DNA of 27,610 nt. Origin: Prasinococcaceae sp. CCMP 1430 (Eukaryota > Prasinodermophyta > Palmophyllophyceae > Prasinococcales > Prasinococcaceae). Below, piece by piece: positions 1 through 9,639 of this stretch. Position 1 is the stretch's first letter. Each line of letters opens with the position of its first letter. The position numbers were made by a program, and so were the translations under genes. Below the pieces are notes generated by a model. That model searched no databases. It had not been told where the DNA came from and saw nothing but the letters and a program-made list of their open reading frames with translations. The stretch is from the NCBI GenBank assembly GCA_013416795.1, contig RQSC01000014.1:1-27610 (forward strand). The letters run 5' to 3'.

Positions 1-462
1 CCGCCGCCGAGCTTGCCGCCGAGCCCGCCGCCGAGCCCGCCGCCGCCGAGCGCGCCGCCGAGCCCGCCGCCGCCGAGCGTGCCACCCGCACCACCACCTG
101 GCTCACCCCCGATGCCACCACCGATGACGACGCCTCTTCCTTCCCTTCCTCTCGATTCATTGCTGCACTCTTCACCGAGCAATGCGGCCGCGGCAGATAA
201 AGCCGAGAGAACGCACAAGAAACGCACGAAAGCAAAGAAGAAGAAGGCCAAGGGCGTCAAGAAAGCCAAGAGAAGCAAGAAAAAGACGGAAGCGGTGCCG
301 CCTGCACCGGTCCCCTTGATGACAACGACGAAGAAGAGGAACACGAAGGTCTCAAAGAAGACCACGAAGGCCTGCGCGAAGGCCGGCGAGTCTAAGAAGA
401 GGTGCAAGAAGAAGAAGATGTGCACTTTCTCCAAGAAGAGCGGAACATGCGTGCCAAAGTGA
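1..462 (+). CDS. Proline-rich / lysine-rich protein, 3' end (5' partial)
   Basis: The frame is open from base 1 and ends at a TGA at 460-462, so the start lies left of the window. The first ~40 visible residues are PPSPPPP-type repeats with Ser/Ala/Val spacers, as in hydroxyproline-rich cell-wall or linker regions of algae. A short Ser/Leu-rich spacer follows, then ~95 residues dominated by Lys (runs such as KKRTKAKKKKAKG). The last ~30 residues hold four Cys, ending CTFSKKSGTCVPK, which may be a small disulfide-bonded tail. No enzymatic domain is visible. The Pro-rich part suggests a secreted or wall-associated protein whose basic tail could bind acidic polysaccharide, but this is inference because the N-terminus and any signal peptide are missing. 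A nuclear basic protein is the alternative. Confidence 0.6.
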   Translation, partial: PPPSLPPSPPPSPPPPSAPPSPPPPSVPPAPPPGSPPMPPPMTTPLPSLPLDSLLHSSPSNAAAADKAERTHKKRTKAKKKKAKGVKKAKRSKKKTEAVPPAPVPLMTTTKKRNTKVSKKTTKACAKAGESKKRCKKKKMCTFSKKSGTCVPK

Positions 463-617
463 TGCGTGCTGTACGTCGAGTGGGGACAGTTTTTTTTTAA
501 AAGTTTGGCTTAGTAGTGTTACACTCCCTGCTCGTCGCAGCCAGCCCCCGCCCCGCCCCGCTTACCCGCAATACGGCGCGGGGCGCGTGCGCGGCAACTC
601 GCTGCAGCAGCCATCCT

Positions 618-3075
618 TCATAAGTCTCCGATGAATATACACGCCGTGCCGTCTTTGGACGATGCGTCCGTTGGCACGGTCTTGGGCGGCACGGCTGCCG
701 TGGTGGCACCGTCGGATGCGGCGGCGGCTGCCCTCGCCGCTCTCGCAGCCGCGCGCCCCCTCATGTTCGCGGCATCCCTCTCACACTTGCTCAGCACCTC
801 GCCAAAGTCGTGCACGTGCACCTTCGGTGGCTGCACACCGAGAGCCCTGCGCCCGAGCGAGGTGGCGAGCATGAGCCTGTCCGCGGCGTCGGCCACTTCA
901 TCGGCTCCGGCGCGCATGGCGGCGCCGAAGTCGCCGGCACCGGGGGCAAGATCTGTGCCAGCATCGCGACGCGAATCACCTTCGCCACCCTCCCCTAGCT
1001 CGGACAGGAACTCATCCACTACGGAGGCAACGCAGGGCGCTGAGGGTCAGCGGCCGCCTGGGCGCATGCGAACATGCGCACGCCGCTCGCGCGCGTGCAT
1101 GTCCGACCGCATCCACGTTCAGCGCAGTTGCCGACAGTACTCCACCCAACGTGCGTTGGCGCTCAGCGCACGCACCATCCGGTGGGTCCATCTCTCCGAT
1201 GTCGTCTTCGTCGTCCCCCATTCCACCGCCAGATGCACCCATGGGGCCGCCCCCGCCCCGATCCGAGCCGCCGCCGTTGGTGCCGCCCTTTCCCCTGCCC
1301 GAACGCGCCGCTGCTCTCCTCTCGCGCTCTCTCCTCTCCTCGCGCCTGGCCTCGAGGCACGCGGCGCAGCTGACCTCAAGCTGTAGCTGCGTAAATTTGT
1401 CGAGCTGCGCGCGCGACAGAAAGTACGGGGTTCGCCACGAGGGCGCGTCATCATCTGCGACCGCCTCACCGGTATCCCAATCACCGCCTTCTGAAATCTG
1501 GTCAACCTCAACCTCCACGCGACCGAGGTTTCCATCGCCCCCCCCGTCGCTGCCTGCGCCGAATGCGCCCAGGGAGTCAGAGAGCAGGTCGCCAAAAGGG
1601 CTGCCGCCATCTCGCGCACGTTCGCCTGCTTCGGCATCCACTAGGGGGAGGCTCCCCGAGCCAGGATCCTCAGAGCCAGTCACGGAAGCGGCAGCGTCGG
1701 CGGTGGCAGATACGTCCAGAGGGCCGGCGCTGCTCTCCCCCTCACCGCCGACAGTGACAGCGTCGCCGTTGCCGCCTCTGACATCATCGCTCGCATCGCC
1801 CTCCTCCTTCTCGCGCACGGCCCCCTGTTGGTCAGGCACACCAAAAGGCACGCGGGCCTGTTGACTCCGCTGCGCCTCCCTCTGCGCTTGCTTCTGTCGC
1901 GTCTCACCAAGGCCAATATGCAAGCCATCAGCAGAGAAGACTGGAACGCCCTCGAATGGGGCGTCGACGCCAGTCTCCTGCTTGCGCAGCGTCCGCGCAG
2001 CTACGAGGTCCTCCCGTGCGGGGAGGAGCGCGCACGTAGGGGCGCGCCGCTCGCCCGTCGGGGAATGCCGGACGGCCGAGCCCAGGAACAGGTCGACGGC
2101 ATCGCGCAGCGCGATGCCGCCCACCCTGCCATCTTCGTCGCTCTCTGAAGAGCTGTCGGATGCGTCCTCTCCCATGTCGCCGGCGTTGTCGGTGCTCGCG
2201 TCGCGCAAACCGCCGTCGCCGCCGTCACTTGCACCGCCCCCCACGAGCTTGATACCCAGCAGCTCCTCCAGCAGCGCCCTGTGCTCCTCAGGAAGCTCGG
2301 TGGCGCCAGTCGCTATCGTCGGGCCGCCTGGGCTGGTCTTGACAGGGCGTGAGGATGCTGTGCTACCGCCTGCGGCGCTTCTACCTTTCTCGCCGCCGCC
2401 ACCTTCACCATCGTCCTCATGCCTACTTCCGCCATCTGGCCCACTGCCGGGCGCGTTGCGTTCCTCTGCCTTGCTGCGTTGCTGCTGCGCCCACTGGCTC
2501 GGGCGCTTGGCTCTCAAGCGCTTCCTGCGCCGCGCCTCGAGCACGTCGAGCGCGGTTGTCGCGTCGCGCGGGGAGGCGAAGAGCAGCTTGCGCGACTCGT
2601 CATCGTCTGCGGACGTGGTGCCACCACCGGCATCGGCGCCCGCGGGGTACGCGCCGGCGCGCTCCCCGTCGATGCCTCTGGCCCAGTCTGCAGCGCGGCG
2701 CGCGCACTGCGCGAGGCCGCCGAGCGCAGCGCGCACTGGCCCCATCGTGGCGCCCTCCGGCAGGTTGGCCCTCGCCCACTCCTTCTGCGGTCCGGGGAGC
2801 GTGCGCGCGTGCGCTCGCACGTCGGCGCTCGCGGTGCTCGCGAGCAGCTCCCCGGTGCTCGCGAGCAGCTTCCCGCGCTGCGCGGTATAGGGAGCGTACA
2901 CCATGCCGATGAAGGACGGCGCGTGAGGGTCAGGCGTGCCGCCGCTTTTCCCATTGCTGCCCGCGCCCGCAGCGGCCAGCCGCGCTGCGATCATGGGTAG
3001 GCCGCGCAGCGCCGAAGCGAGCGCCGCCGCGTCGACGGCGGGAGATGAGCGGGGGGAGCCATCATCCTCGCACAT
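618..3075 (-). CDS. Unknown, largely disordered protein (2 exons, 766 aa)
   Basis: Two exons on the minus strand: 3075-1176 and 1018-618. The 157-nt intron has donor GTGCGT (from 1175) and acceptor CTCCGTAG (ending 1019). Splicing joins MDPPD to VDEFLSELG and keeps the frame, which would otherwise end ~50 codons later in Cys/Arg-rich junk. I chose the ATG at 3075 (MCEDDGSP) as the first Met in an open frame. The protein is rich in Gly, Asp, Glu, Ser and Ala with long acidic low-complexity stretches. It also has a basic Arg/Lys patch (ARRRKRLRAKRPSQ), a CAAC motif in an Arg/Glu-rich helix near residue ~600, and a more ordered C-terminus (PPKVHVHDFGEVLSK). I do not recognise a family. The gene is convergent with the Pro-rich gene and in tandem with the F-box/kelch gene (121 nt apart), but nothing ties their functions. 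The splice junction is well supported; function is unknown. Confidence 0.65.
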
Positions 3076-3196
3076 CCCCGAGCACACCCCGCGCCGCGAC
3101 CGCCGCCCGCCGCGGCGGCCGCGTGCTGTGGAGCGGCCCCCGCGCGCGAATGACTTTCAGGGTTTACATGTTGCCAATTGACGACGCTCCTCACCG

Positions 3197-5002
3197 TCAC
3201 ACGATCTCGAACCGCCACGCATCGGCCAGCGGAGCGCCATGCGCACCGCGTCCGCCGTAGAGGAGCACCGCGCCTGGCCCTATCTCGCACGAGGCCGCCA
3301 TCTCGCGAGCAGCGGGCCGGCCGCCGTAGAAGTCACGGCGCCATGCCGGCGCGGCAGACTGCGCGGACTCGCTGCGGCCCGAGCTGCTGCAACACGTGGC
3401 GCGCACCCATCGAAGTTCCCCATCGGTGGCAGCCTCCAGCTCAGACGGCGCCTCAGCCCCCATTTCGCTTGGCCGCATGGCCAGCAGCCAAGAGTCTTCG
3501 AGCAGTTCGTATGTCTCACCCCACCCGCCATGCAGGAGCATCGCACGCGTCCCTCTCAGCGGCGACATGACCGCACCTTTGCGGCCCTGCGGCACGCGCG
3601 GGGGCGCGCGCGGCGGGCCGAGCTCCGGGAGGCTCGCGTGCAGCGCTTCGGCCCACGCGGGCGTGCATCCCATGAGTTCGGCGTCGCCCGATGCGTCGCG
3701 CATAGCACAATTCCACAGGCATGCCGCACCGTCGCTGCTGTCGGCACTGCACCGCCACACGTCGCCGCGACGTTGTGAGCGTTCGCCGAGGCCTCCGAAC
3801 GCGAGGGGTGCTTCGCCGGGGCCCGGCGAGGCGAGCGCGAGCGCCGAGCGCCGAGGGAGAGACGACGCACCCCTGCCATCGGCGCGCGCGTCGCCCCCCT
3901 CTGCGCAAGCACCGTCGGCCTCCCAATCCGCGCGCAGCGCGCCGTCGTTCGTCACACGCACGCAGAGGACACGAGTGTCGCCCAGCTTGCCGCGCTTGCC
4001 CACGCCACCGCAGATCAACACGCGGCACTCATCACGCGTAGACGCAGTTCCAGACGCGGCGCCAGGGTCGGAACGTGTCGCCCTTGCTGCGAGTACCACT
4101 GCAGCGTGCTGCCAGCGGGCGCATGGCGCGCCGCCGTTGCTGCAAACGCCGACGGCGCCTTCGTCCCCACCCCGCTCGCCCACGTCTGGCACGAGCTGCA
4201 TCCAGCAGGCATTGGTCTCGATGACATCCGCCGCACACCTGCGTAGCTCTGCTGCGCGTGGCAGCTCTATAGCCCAGACGTCCGCGCGCGGTGCGCTGTT
4301 GGCGTCGAGGCCACCGTGCACGACCATGAAGTCGTGGTCACCGAGGCGTGCGCAGACAGCGATGTGGCCGTAGCGCGCCGCAGGACGAGCGCTACCCGAT
4401 GCGGGGAGCACGCGCACGGCCCGCATCGTGTCGCTGACACCCCCGCAGCCGCGGTTTCCACTGGCGCAGGGCTCGCGGCAATCGAGGACATCGATGCAGT
4501 CCATAAGAGAGTCGTCCGCAGCGCGCCCCCCGAAGACTGCCGCAAGGCCACCTGCACCGAACGCCACCATGCTATGCCCCCACCGTCCGCCTGAGTAAGC
4601 GGCGGGCAGGCCGTGCCCGCAGCGCGGGAGATGGCGCACAGAAGGAGTGGACGTGGGCTCGCCATTGGGGACATAGTTTGGCGTGCGCAGCTCGCGCCAG
4701 TGTGCACGGTCACATGTGCGTACCGCACGCAGCAGATTGCGCCACCCACCCGCACGCTTCGCGAGCGTGCGTGCGTGTGCGCCTGCAGTGCAGCCGATGC
4801 TGGCGTCACCAGCTAGCGCGAGCTCGGCCCTCGCAGCCCCCTCCCACGCGTGGGGGGTGTCCGCCGCGCGCCGCAGCGCGGCGCATGCGCATGCTGCAGC
4901 GGCGACGTCCCGCGCCGAGCGCAGCGCCGACAGCAGCGCAGCCAGAGCGTCCACCGGCGCGCCCTCCAGCAACCCGGCGGTCGTGGGCGCGCCCGTCTCC
5001 AT
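3197..5002 (-). CDS. F-box / kelch-repeat protein (601 aa)
   Basis: Single exon starting at the ATG at 5002 (METGAPTTAG) and ending at 3197. Residues ~10-65 match an F-box helix bundle in pattern (LLEGAPVDALAALLSALRSA, then a Cys/Ala-rich helix and AWEGAARAEL). From ~130 to the end there are about six kelch blades, recognisable by the GG doublet after a hydrophobic strand: AAVFGGRA, FMVVHGGLD, CRVLICGGVG, PLAFGGLG, AMLLHGGWG and VLLYGGRG, several preceded by R-x-GH/QH. In this family the F-box binds SKP1 in an SCF ubiquitin ligase and the propeller recruits substrates; the substrate here cannot be told. The order F-box then kelch recalls plant FKF1/ZTL proteins, but there is no LOV domain. 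Upstream frame extension toward 5713 is GC-rich shadow sequence and overlaps the divergent gene, so I rejected it. Confidence 0.85.
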   Translation of the reverse strand: METGAPTTAGLLEGAPVDALAALLSALRSARDVAAAACACAALRRAADTPHAWEGAARAELALAGDASIGCTAGAHARTLAKRAGGWRNLLRAVRTCDRAHWRELRTPNYVPNGEPTSTPSVRHLPRCGHGLPAAYSGGRWGHSMVAFGAGGLAAVFGGRAADDSLMDCIDVLDCREPCASGNRGCGGVSDTMRAVRVLPASGSARPAARYGHIAVCARLGDHDFMVVHGGLDANSAPRADVWAIELPRAAELRRCAADVIETNACWMQLVPDVGERGGDEGAVGVCSNGGAPCARWQHAAVVLAARATRSDPGAASGTASTRDECRVLICGGVGKRGKLGDTRVLCVRVTNDGALRADWEADGACAEGGDARADGRGASSLPRRSALALASPGPGEAPLAFGGLGERSQRRGDVWRCSADSSDGAACLWNCAMRDASGDAELMGCTPAWAEALHASLPELGPPRAPPRVPQGRKGAVMSPLRGTRAMLLHGGWGETYELLEDSWLLAMRPSEMGAEAPSELEAATDGELRWVRATCCSSSGRSESAQSAAPAWRRDFYGGRPAAREMAASCEIGPGAVLLYGGRGAHGAPLADAWRFEIV

Positions 5003-5342
5003 GACCGCCAACCGAGCCCGCACAGGGCCCGTAGCGTCCCGCGCTCCCCGCCCCCTTTTCCCTCCTTTCCCTCCTTGCCCCCCCCGTCCCGCCAACCCCG
5101 CCCTGACCCCCACCTCCCGTGCCCCCCGTGCGTCGGCACTGTGCAGCCCGCGCCGGGTGCGGAGTGGCGCGCGCAGCCGGCGCTCCGCCAAGTGCGAGTC
5201 AGTTGGCAAGATTTTCTGCCGTAGCGCTTCCACGCGCACACTCGGCCACGCCACACGCCGCCCGGCCGGCAGCGGCGTGCTGCCTCTTGGTGGGCCGGCC
5301 GCAGATTGCAGGGTCCCATTTGTGTCGCTGCTGCGGAGGAGG
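5003..5342. promoter_or_regulatory. Shared divergent promoter/5' UTR region
   Basis: This 340-nt gap lies between two head-to-head start codons (5002 minus, 5343 plus), so both promoters must sit here or inside the genes. It contains a pyrimidine-rich block on the + strand around 5035-5120 with long C runs. I see no TATA box. A bidirectional promoter is inferred from geometry only. Confidence 0.45.
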
Positions 5343-6596
5343 ATGGCCGCCCTGGCGCTGGCGCGCGGCGGGGCCGACGCGCTTGTGGGCGCGGCGGGCG
5401 GCGCGGCGCGCGCTTTTGGCGCGGCCGCACACGCCGTCGGCGACCCACTCGTCGCGGCCATCGGGGCCGCCGATGGAGGACACGACGGCCACGAGTCTGA
5501 TTCCTCGGACGATGGGCACACGGACTCGGAGGAGGTCGACGGCGTCGATGCGTACGAAAGCATGTGGCGCCGCCGAGAGAAGGAGCAGCGCGAGCGCGCT
5601 GCCGCGGGGTTGGCAAGCAACATCAGCGCAGCTGTTCGCGGCGAACCCCTCTCCAAAAATGCAGCAGGGGAGGATCTCAGTCGCATCGCAGGCAGCGGAG
5701 GCGCCTCCTCCATTCATGGCATCTCCCGTCAGCGGACGCAGAGTGGGATGGTGCCGCCCACGCCGGAACCGCCGATGGTCTCTGCGAAGCCAATCCACTC
5801 GCCACACACACTCGCGAACGATGAACCCCGCGCGAAGGGCCTTCCACCGCCGTGGTCGAACAAACAGCCCCGCGCGACGACGGGACATCGCGCTCACTCT
5901 CACGCTCGTGCTCCCAGCTCCTACGCCACCGCCGAACAGCTCTGTGCGAGCATGGTCTCTCTCGAACGCAGCGGCGGTAGCCTTCACCAAGGGCTGGCCA
6001 AGTCAACCAAAGATCTCGCTATAGATGTGTCCCTGCAAGATGCGCAAGAAGGCGACCAAAAGAAGTCCAGTCACCGTCGCACGTTCTTCGGTGTTCTCCC
6101 AGTACCTCCCATCGGCAAACTCATGCGCAAGGCTCGAGGCCGCAAAGAAGTGACGGAGATTGACGCCCGTCCTGTGGTCGTCCCGAAGGATGCCGACGGC
6201 CTGACAACAACTCCTACTGGCGGGCCGCAGACGAGAGATGCCGACGTGCCTACTCCTGAAAGATGTCGCCATGTACATCCCGGTTCGCGCCACGGCGACG
6301 CCACAGCTATCGTCACGGCTGCGAGTCGATCGTCCGAAGGCGCCACCGAGAGCGGCGTGGGCGCAAGTGCCGTCGAAGCCGTCAGCCACGACATCGGTCG
6401 CGGCGTCACGCGCAAGCGCACGTTGGGCGAGAAGATTGAAGTGGCGGCAGACGTCGGTATGAAGCTCGCACTTGGGCTGATGGCTCTCAGCCTGGTCTCG
6501 AGTGGGGTGACATCAATGCGGCGGCGACGGCAGCGGAGAGACATCGTGATCGTTAACAACATGGGCCTAGCTAAGGCATTCCCGCTGAGGCACTGA
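5343..6596 (+). CDS. Unknown protein with C-terminal membrane segment (417 aa)
   Basis: I start this gene at the ATG at 5343 (MAALALARGG), just after the divergent promoter. The frame is open further upstream but that part is compositional shadow of the F-box gene. The N-terminus (~1-45) is an Ala/Gly-rich amphipathic helix, followed by an acidic Ser/Asp/Glu stretch with His (HESDSSDDGHTDSEE). The middle is Ser/Pro/Arg-rich and probably disordered. Near the C-terminus a ~20-residue hydrophobic stretch (MKLALGLMALSLVSSGVTS, ~residues 371-390) is followed by a basic RRRRQRR patch and a 19-residue tail, the layout of a tail-anchored membrane protein. Codon and amino-acid use look protein-like throughout. 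I recognise no family; it is probably lineage-specific. Confidence 0.7.
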   Translation: MAALALARGGADALVGAAGGAARAFGAAAHAVGDPLVAAIGAADGGHDGHESDSSDDGHTDSEEVDGVDAYESMWRRREKEQRERAAAGLASNISAAVRGEPLSKNAAGEDLSRIAGSGGASSIHGISRQRTQSGMVPPTPEPPMVSAKPIHSPHTLANDEPRAKGLPPPWSNKQPRATTGHRAHSHARAPSSYATAEQLCASMVSLERSGGSLHQGLAKSTKDLAIDVSLQDAQEGDQKKSSHRRTFFGVLPVPPIGKLMRKARGRKEVTEIDARPVVVPKDADGLTTTPTGGPQTRDADVPTPERCRHVHPGSRHGDATAIVTAASRSSEGATESGVGASAVEAVSHDIGRGVTRKRTLGEKIEVAADVGMKLALGLMALSLVSSGVTSMRRRRQRRDIVIVNNMGLAKAFPLRH

Positions 6597-7229
6597 CGAA
6601 TGCTGGCAGCTGGAGGGGGGAGAGCGGGCTGTCGGAGCAGCGAGTATCACGCATTGTAAGAGACAACAGGCGATAGGGTCGATGACCGCACGAGTCTGAA
6701 CGACATGCCGCACGAGTCAGAACGACTCATGTCAAGGCGTTGTGGGCGGACTAATGGTATCATTACAACCCTAACACTGAAACGCACAATCGAATGTATT
6801 TTATAATCTACCACAGACCCTAGTACGCGCAAATTGCACTTTCGTTTTGAGGTGCACCTTATCCGTTGCGGCGCGCGGCGCCTGGCCACGGCCAGGGTGC
6901 GTGTGGCCGCCTCGCGTGCGCCACAGGACGCGCACTGTGCTGCGCAAGCTGCTGGCGGCGTGCAGCGCGCGCGTGGGAGGAAGCGCGATGGCGTGCGCGC
7001 GCGTTGGACAGGCAACTGCCGCGAGTGGCGCGGGTGTGGCGCACCGCGCCGCGCCGCGGCGCGTACGCCGCGCTGCGCCGCGCCGCGCCGCGACACGCGC
7101 AGTGCTGGAGGCGCTCGGCCGTGCTCGTGCGCAGCCAGGCGTGCCGTGTGCCGATCGAGCCCGGCAGGCTGGAGTGGGAAGGGGGGCGGCTGGCACACCC
7201 GGCGGCGGTCGGGTTGCACTCGTGGCACC
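6597..7229. other. Intergenic / 5' region of the FKBP gene
   Basis: This 633-nt gap has a relatively AT-rich part (about 6640-6840) with a short direct repeat (listed separately), then very GC-rich sequence from 6860 with CGCGCC-type runs near 7040-7095. Frames are open here but read as Arg/Ala-rich shadow sequence. A 5' exon carrying a plastid-targeting peptide for the downstream FKBP gene could hide here; I could not identify one. Confidence 0.4.
6686..6726. repeat. Imperfect 19-bp direct repeat, 22-bp period
   Basis: CCGCACGAGTCTGAACGAC (6686-6704) is repeated as CCGCACGAGTCAGAACGAC (6708-6726), with one mismatch and a 3-nt gap. The second copy also contains the small inverted repeat GAGTC-AGAAC-GACTC. 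It lies in the AT-richer gap upstream of the FKBP gene. Confidence 0.8.
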
Positions 7230-8672
7230 ATGGCGGGTATCACGGCGAGCGCCGCCGGTGGTGAAGACATGTATATCTCCGAGCTGCTGTCGTACTCCCT
7301 TGATAGGCTGAACAAGGAGCCGGATCTCCTGCGGGGCGACGCTGAACGCGTGCGGCGCCAGCTGCAGGAGGTCGCGGTGCGCCACCACGCAAGCTTTGTC
7401 GCCGCCGCCAAGGCGGTCGGGGGCGTTCGCGAGGAGCTGCAAGAGGTAGACGTGCGGCTGGGCGCGCTTGCGAGTGCAGTGCCCAAACTGCAGGAGGCGT
7501 GCACCACTTTCTCACAGGACGGCAGTGGCGGCGCGCGCGCGCGGGGCGAAGCCTCGGACAGGCGGTCTGCGCTGCTGGCAGGTGGCGGCGCGCTGCTTGC
7601 TGCTGCGGCGGGCGCGCGGGCGCCGGAGGCGCAGGCGATCGGCTTTAAGAAGGAGCTTAAGAAGCGCCGGGTGCCGCTGTCCGAGTACACGCAGCAGCCG
7701 GGCTTCCAGTGGCTCGGCGAGCCGCACGAGGGGCTCAAGGTTTACGATGAGGTCGTTGGGAAGGGGCGCGAGGCGGTCGAGGGCGCCAATCTCACGACGG
7801 TAAGCGTGGCGAGCACAAAGCCACCGTCCAGACCGGCGAGGGCAACGTTGTCCTGCCGATGTGTGTCATAGGAAGCGTCGTGGCCGCCAGCGACCGCCGC
7901 TGACGAAACGCCCCGACACCCTCGCCGCCTGTGCGCCCTCTCTTTTGCGGGCCCGCCACCCGCCGCCCCCAAACCAACACCGGTGCCGCCGCTCGCCGCC
8001 GCTCGCGCACCGCAGCACTTTGAAGTGTACTACCGCAACGTCCTGGTCGAGAGCAGCCGCGAGGGGCGCCTCATCGGGCGCAATGCCACGCTGGAGGAGC
8101 CGCTCAGCTTCGCTTGCGGGTTCGTGCCGCCCAAGTACACCGTCTCAGCGCCTGTTGATTACGTCGTCGGCGTGGGCCTGAAGCTCGAGGAGGACCTCGC
8201 GACCGGTGAAAAGTACGCGCTCAAGGTCTACTTCGGCTCGCCCGCCCAGCAAGCCGGTGTGCCGCTGAACTCGCGGCTCGCTGCTGTGGACGGAGAGTCC
8301 GTGGCGGGAATGAGCACTGAGCGCGTCGGCGAGCTTCTCCGTGGCGACGGCGAGGAAGGCGGCGAAGTTGTGCTGAGCATGAGCGTGCTCGGCGGTGAGC
8401 CGATTGACTACAAGCTCGCGCGCGCGAGCTACGCTGTGCCGCGCGCGCGCCCGCCGCCACCGCCACAGGGCGCGAACGGGCTGTACAATGGCGAGGCAGG
8501 CGCACAGGCGCCAGCGGCGCTCTTCCTCGCCGTGCGCGGTATGCGCGAAGGCGGCAAGCGGCTTGTGCGCGTGACGCCCGACGTCGGCTACGGCCCAGCA
8601 GGCAGGGGCGAGATTCCCGCAGGGGAGAGCTTCTCCCTCAAAATCGAGCTCCTCAAGGTGTCGGATGCGTAG
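7230..8672 (+). CDS. COG8-like N-terminus + thylakoid-lumen FKBP with inserted PDZ domain (408 aa, 2 exons)
   Basis: Exons 7230-7799 and 8016-8672; the 216-nt intron has donor GTAAGC and acceptor CACCGCAG, and joins ANLTT to HFEVYY. Start ATG at 7230 has a good context (caccATGG). Residues ~14-95 (YISELLSYSLDRLNKEPDLL, then a helical QEVAVRHHASF part and PKLQEACTTF) look like the N-terminus of Golgi tethering subunit COG8/Dor1. Residues ~97-136 look like a lumen transfer signal: RR at 111-112, a hydrophobic Ala/Leu core and an AQA cleavage site. Then come an FKBP first half (GLKVYDEVVGKG, ANLTTHFEVYY), a PDZ domain at ~226-327 (GSPAQQAGVPLNSRLAAVDG) and the FKBP end (GMREGGKRLVRVTPDVGYG, GEIPAG, IELLKV). 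A prolyl cis-trans isomerase in the thylakoid lumen is inferred. The COG8 part does not fit lumen targeting; a good acceptor (ctttctcacag, ending 7517) would let an upstream exon replace it. Confidence 0.8.
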
Positions 8673-8846
8673 AGATTAGCTCTGGGTCGAGGCCTCTCAT
8701 GTCGACCAGCACAAGTAACACGACCAAAGAGGTGATGACCAACGTATTATGAATGGTGTCGCGCGCTCCGCCGTCGCCAGGCAGCGCGCGCCTAGGCTGG
8801 GTTCCAGTGGCGCCTGCACGCAAGCAGGCGTCGTCCTTGCCTGGAC

Positions 8847-9639
8847 TTACTGCGTCTTCTTATTCTCGCCCTCACAACCGCCAGTCTCCCCGATGAGGCC
8901 CTTTGGTAGCACCTCCGCGAGGCTGGCCCTGAACGCATCCTCGTGAAGGATGCCGTCCTCGTCGAACCACTTGGTCACGCTGTGCTTCACAGTCTTGCTT
9001 GGCTCGTGCGCCCAGTGCCACCTTTTGTCGAGCGTGCCGACGTCAATCTCGTATGTGTCGCCGTACCTGCGGCGCGGCGTAAATGGCGCTCGTCAGCGCA
9101 TGGGCCAGGCCACAGTCAGGAAGGCAGCACCGGCAAAGCCAATCCCATTCGGCGCGTCCAAAGCAGTGCGCTGCGCCGCACCTGTCCATGCGCGTCGCGA
9201 TGGCGACCCCCTTCCCATCCGGCCCGCCATTCTTGAGGAAGACAATGTTGTCTCCCTCCACCATCACCAGCAGCATGTACAGCGCCACGTTGAGCACGAC
9301 GTACGCGGCAAGACACCACAGCAACACCTCGCGGTTGTCTGGGAACTTGACGGGCCACAGCTGTGCGAAGAGCGCGACGCCGATCGCCGCGAAGCCGCCC
9401 ACAAGCTTGACGTTCGACCACGCAACGTCCTCCTCGATCTCGTCGCGATCGAGAACCTCTGCAACGATGAAGTCGTCCAGTACCCGCTTGATCGACGCCG
9501 TGTCACCCAGGTTGAGCACACGCAGCGGCTCCTCCTCCTCTCCCTCTTCCTCCTCGTCCTTCCCCCCATTGGCCCTGCCCTTGCCCTCATCCACATCGGC
9601 CGCGCCGCCAAGGCCGACAAGGCTCAGCATGCCGCCCAT
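8847..9639 (-). CDS. SPCS2: Signal peptidase complex subunit 2 (225 aa, 2 exons)
   Basis: Minus-strand exons 9639-9182 and 9066-8847, split by a 115-nt intron (donor GTGCGG from 9181, acceptor CGCAG ending 9067). Splicing restores TRMDRYGDTYEIDVG and runs to a TAA at 8847. Start is the ATG at 9639 (MGGMLSLVG); a second Met at 9630 is possible. Residues 16-39 are acidic. A conserved cytosolic helix (TASIKRVLDDFIVAEVLD) precedes two membrane segments at ~77-95 and ~104-127 separated by FPDNREV, and the C-terminal domain ends in KHSVTKWFDEDGILHEDAF. These are hallmarks of SPC25/SPCS2, the non-catalytic ER subunit that links signal peptidase to the Sec61 channel. It is convergent with the FKBP gene, with stop codons 174 nt apart. 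Identity is confident. Confidence 0.92.

Noticed and set aside
1982-2890. Plus-strand Ser/Pro-rich open frame opposite the 766-aa gene
   Set aside because: Codon-mirrored shadow of the minus-strand gene, whose splice junction and composition are better supported.
3396-4373. Plus-strand open frame opposite the F-box/kelch gene
   Set aside because: The minus strand encodes clear kelch blades throughout; the plus frame is Ser/Ala/Arg shadow.
4683-5342. N-terminal extension of the 417-aa gene
   Set aside because: Overlaps the 5' part of the F-box gene and the divergent promoter and reads as Arg/Ala/Ser/Pro shadow; ATG 5343 is preferred.
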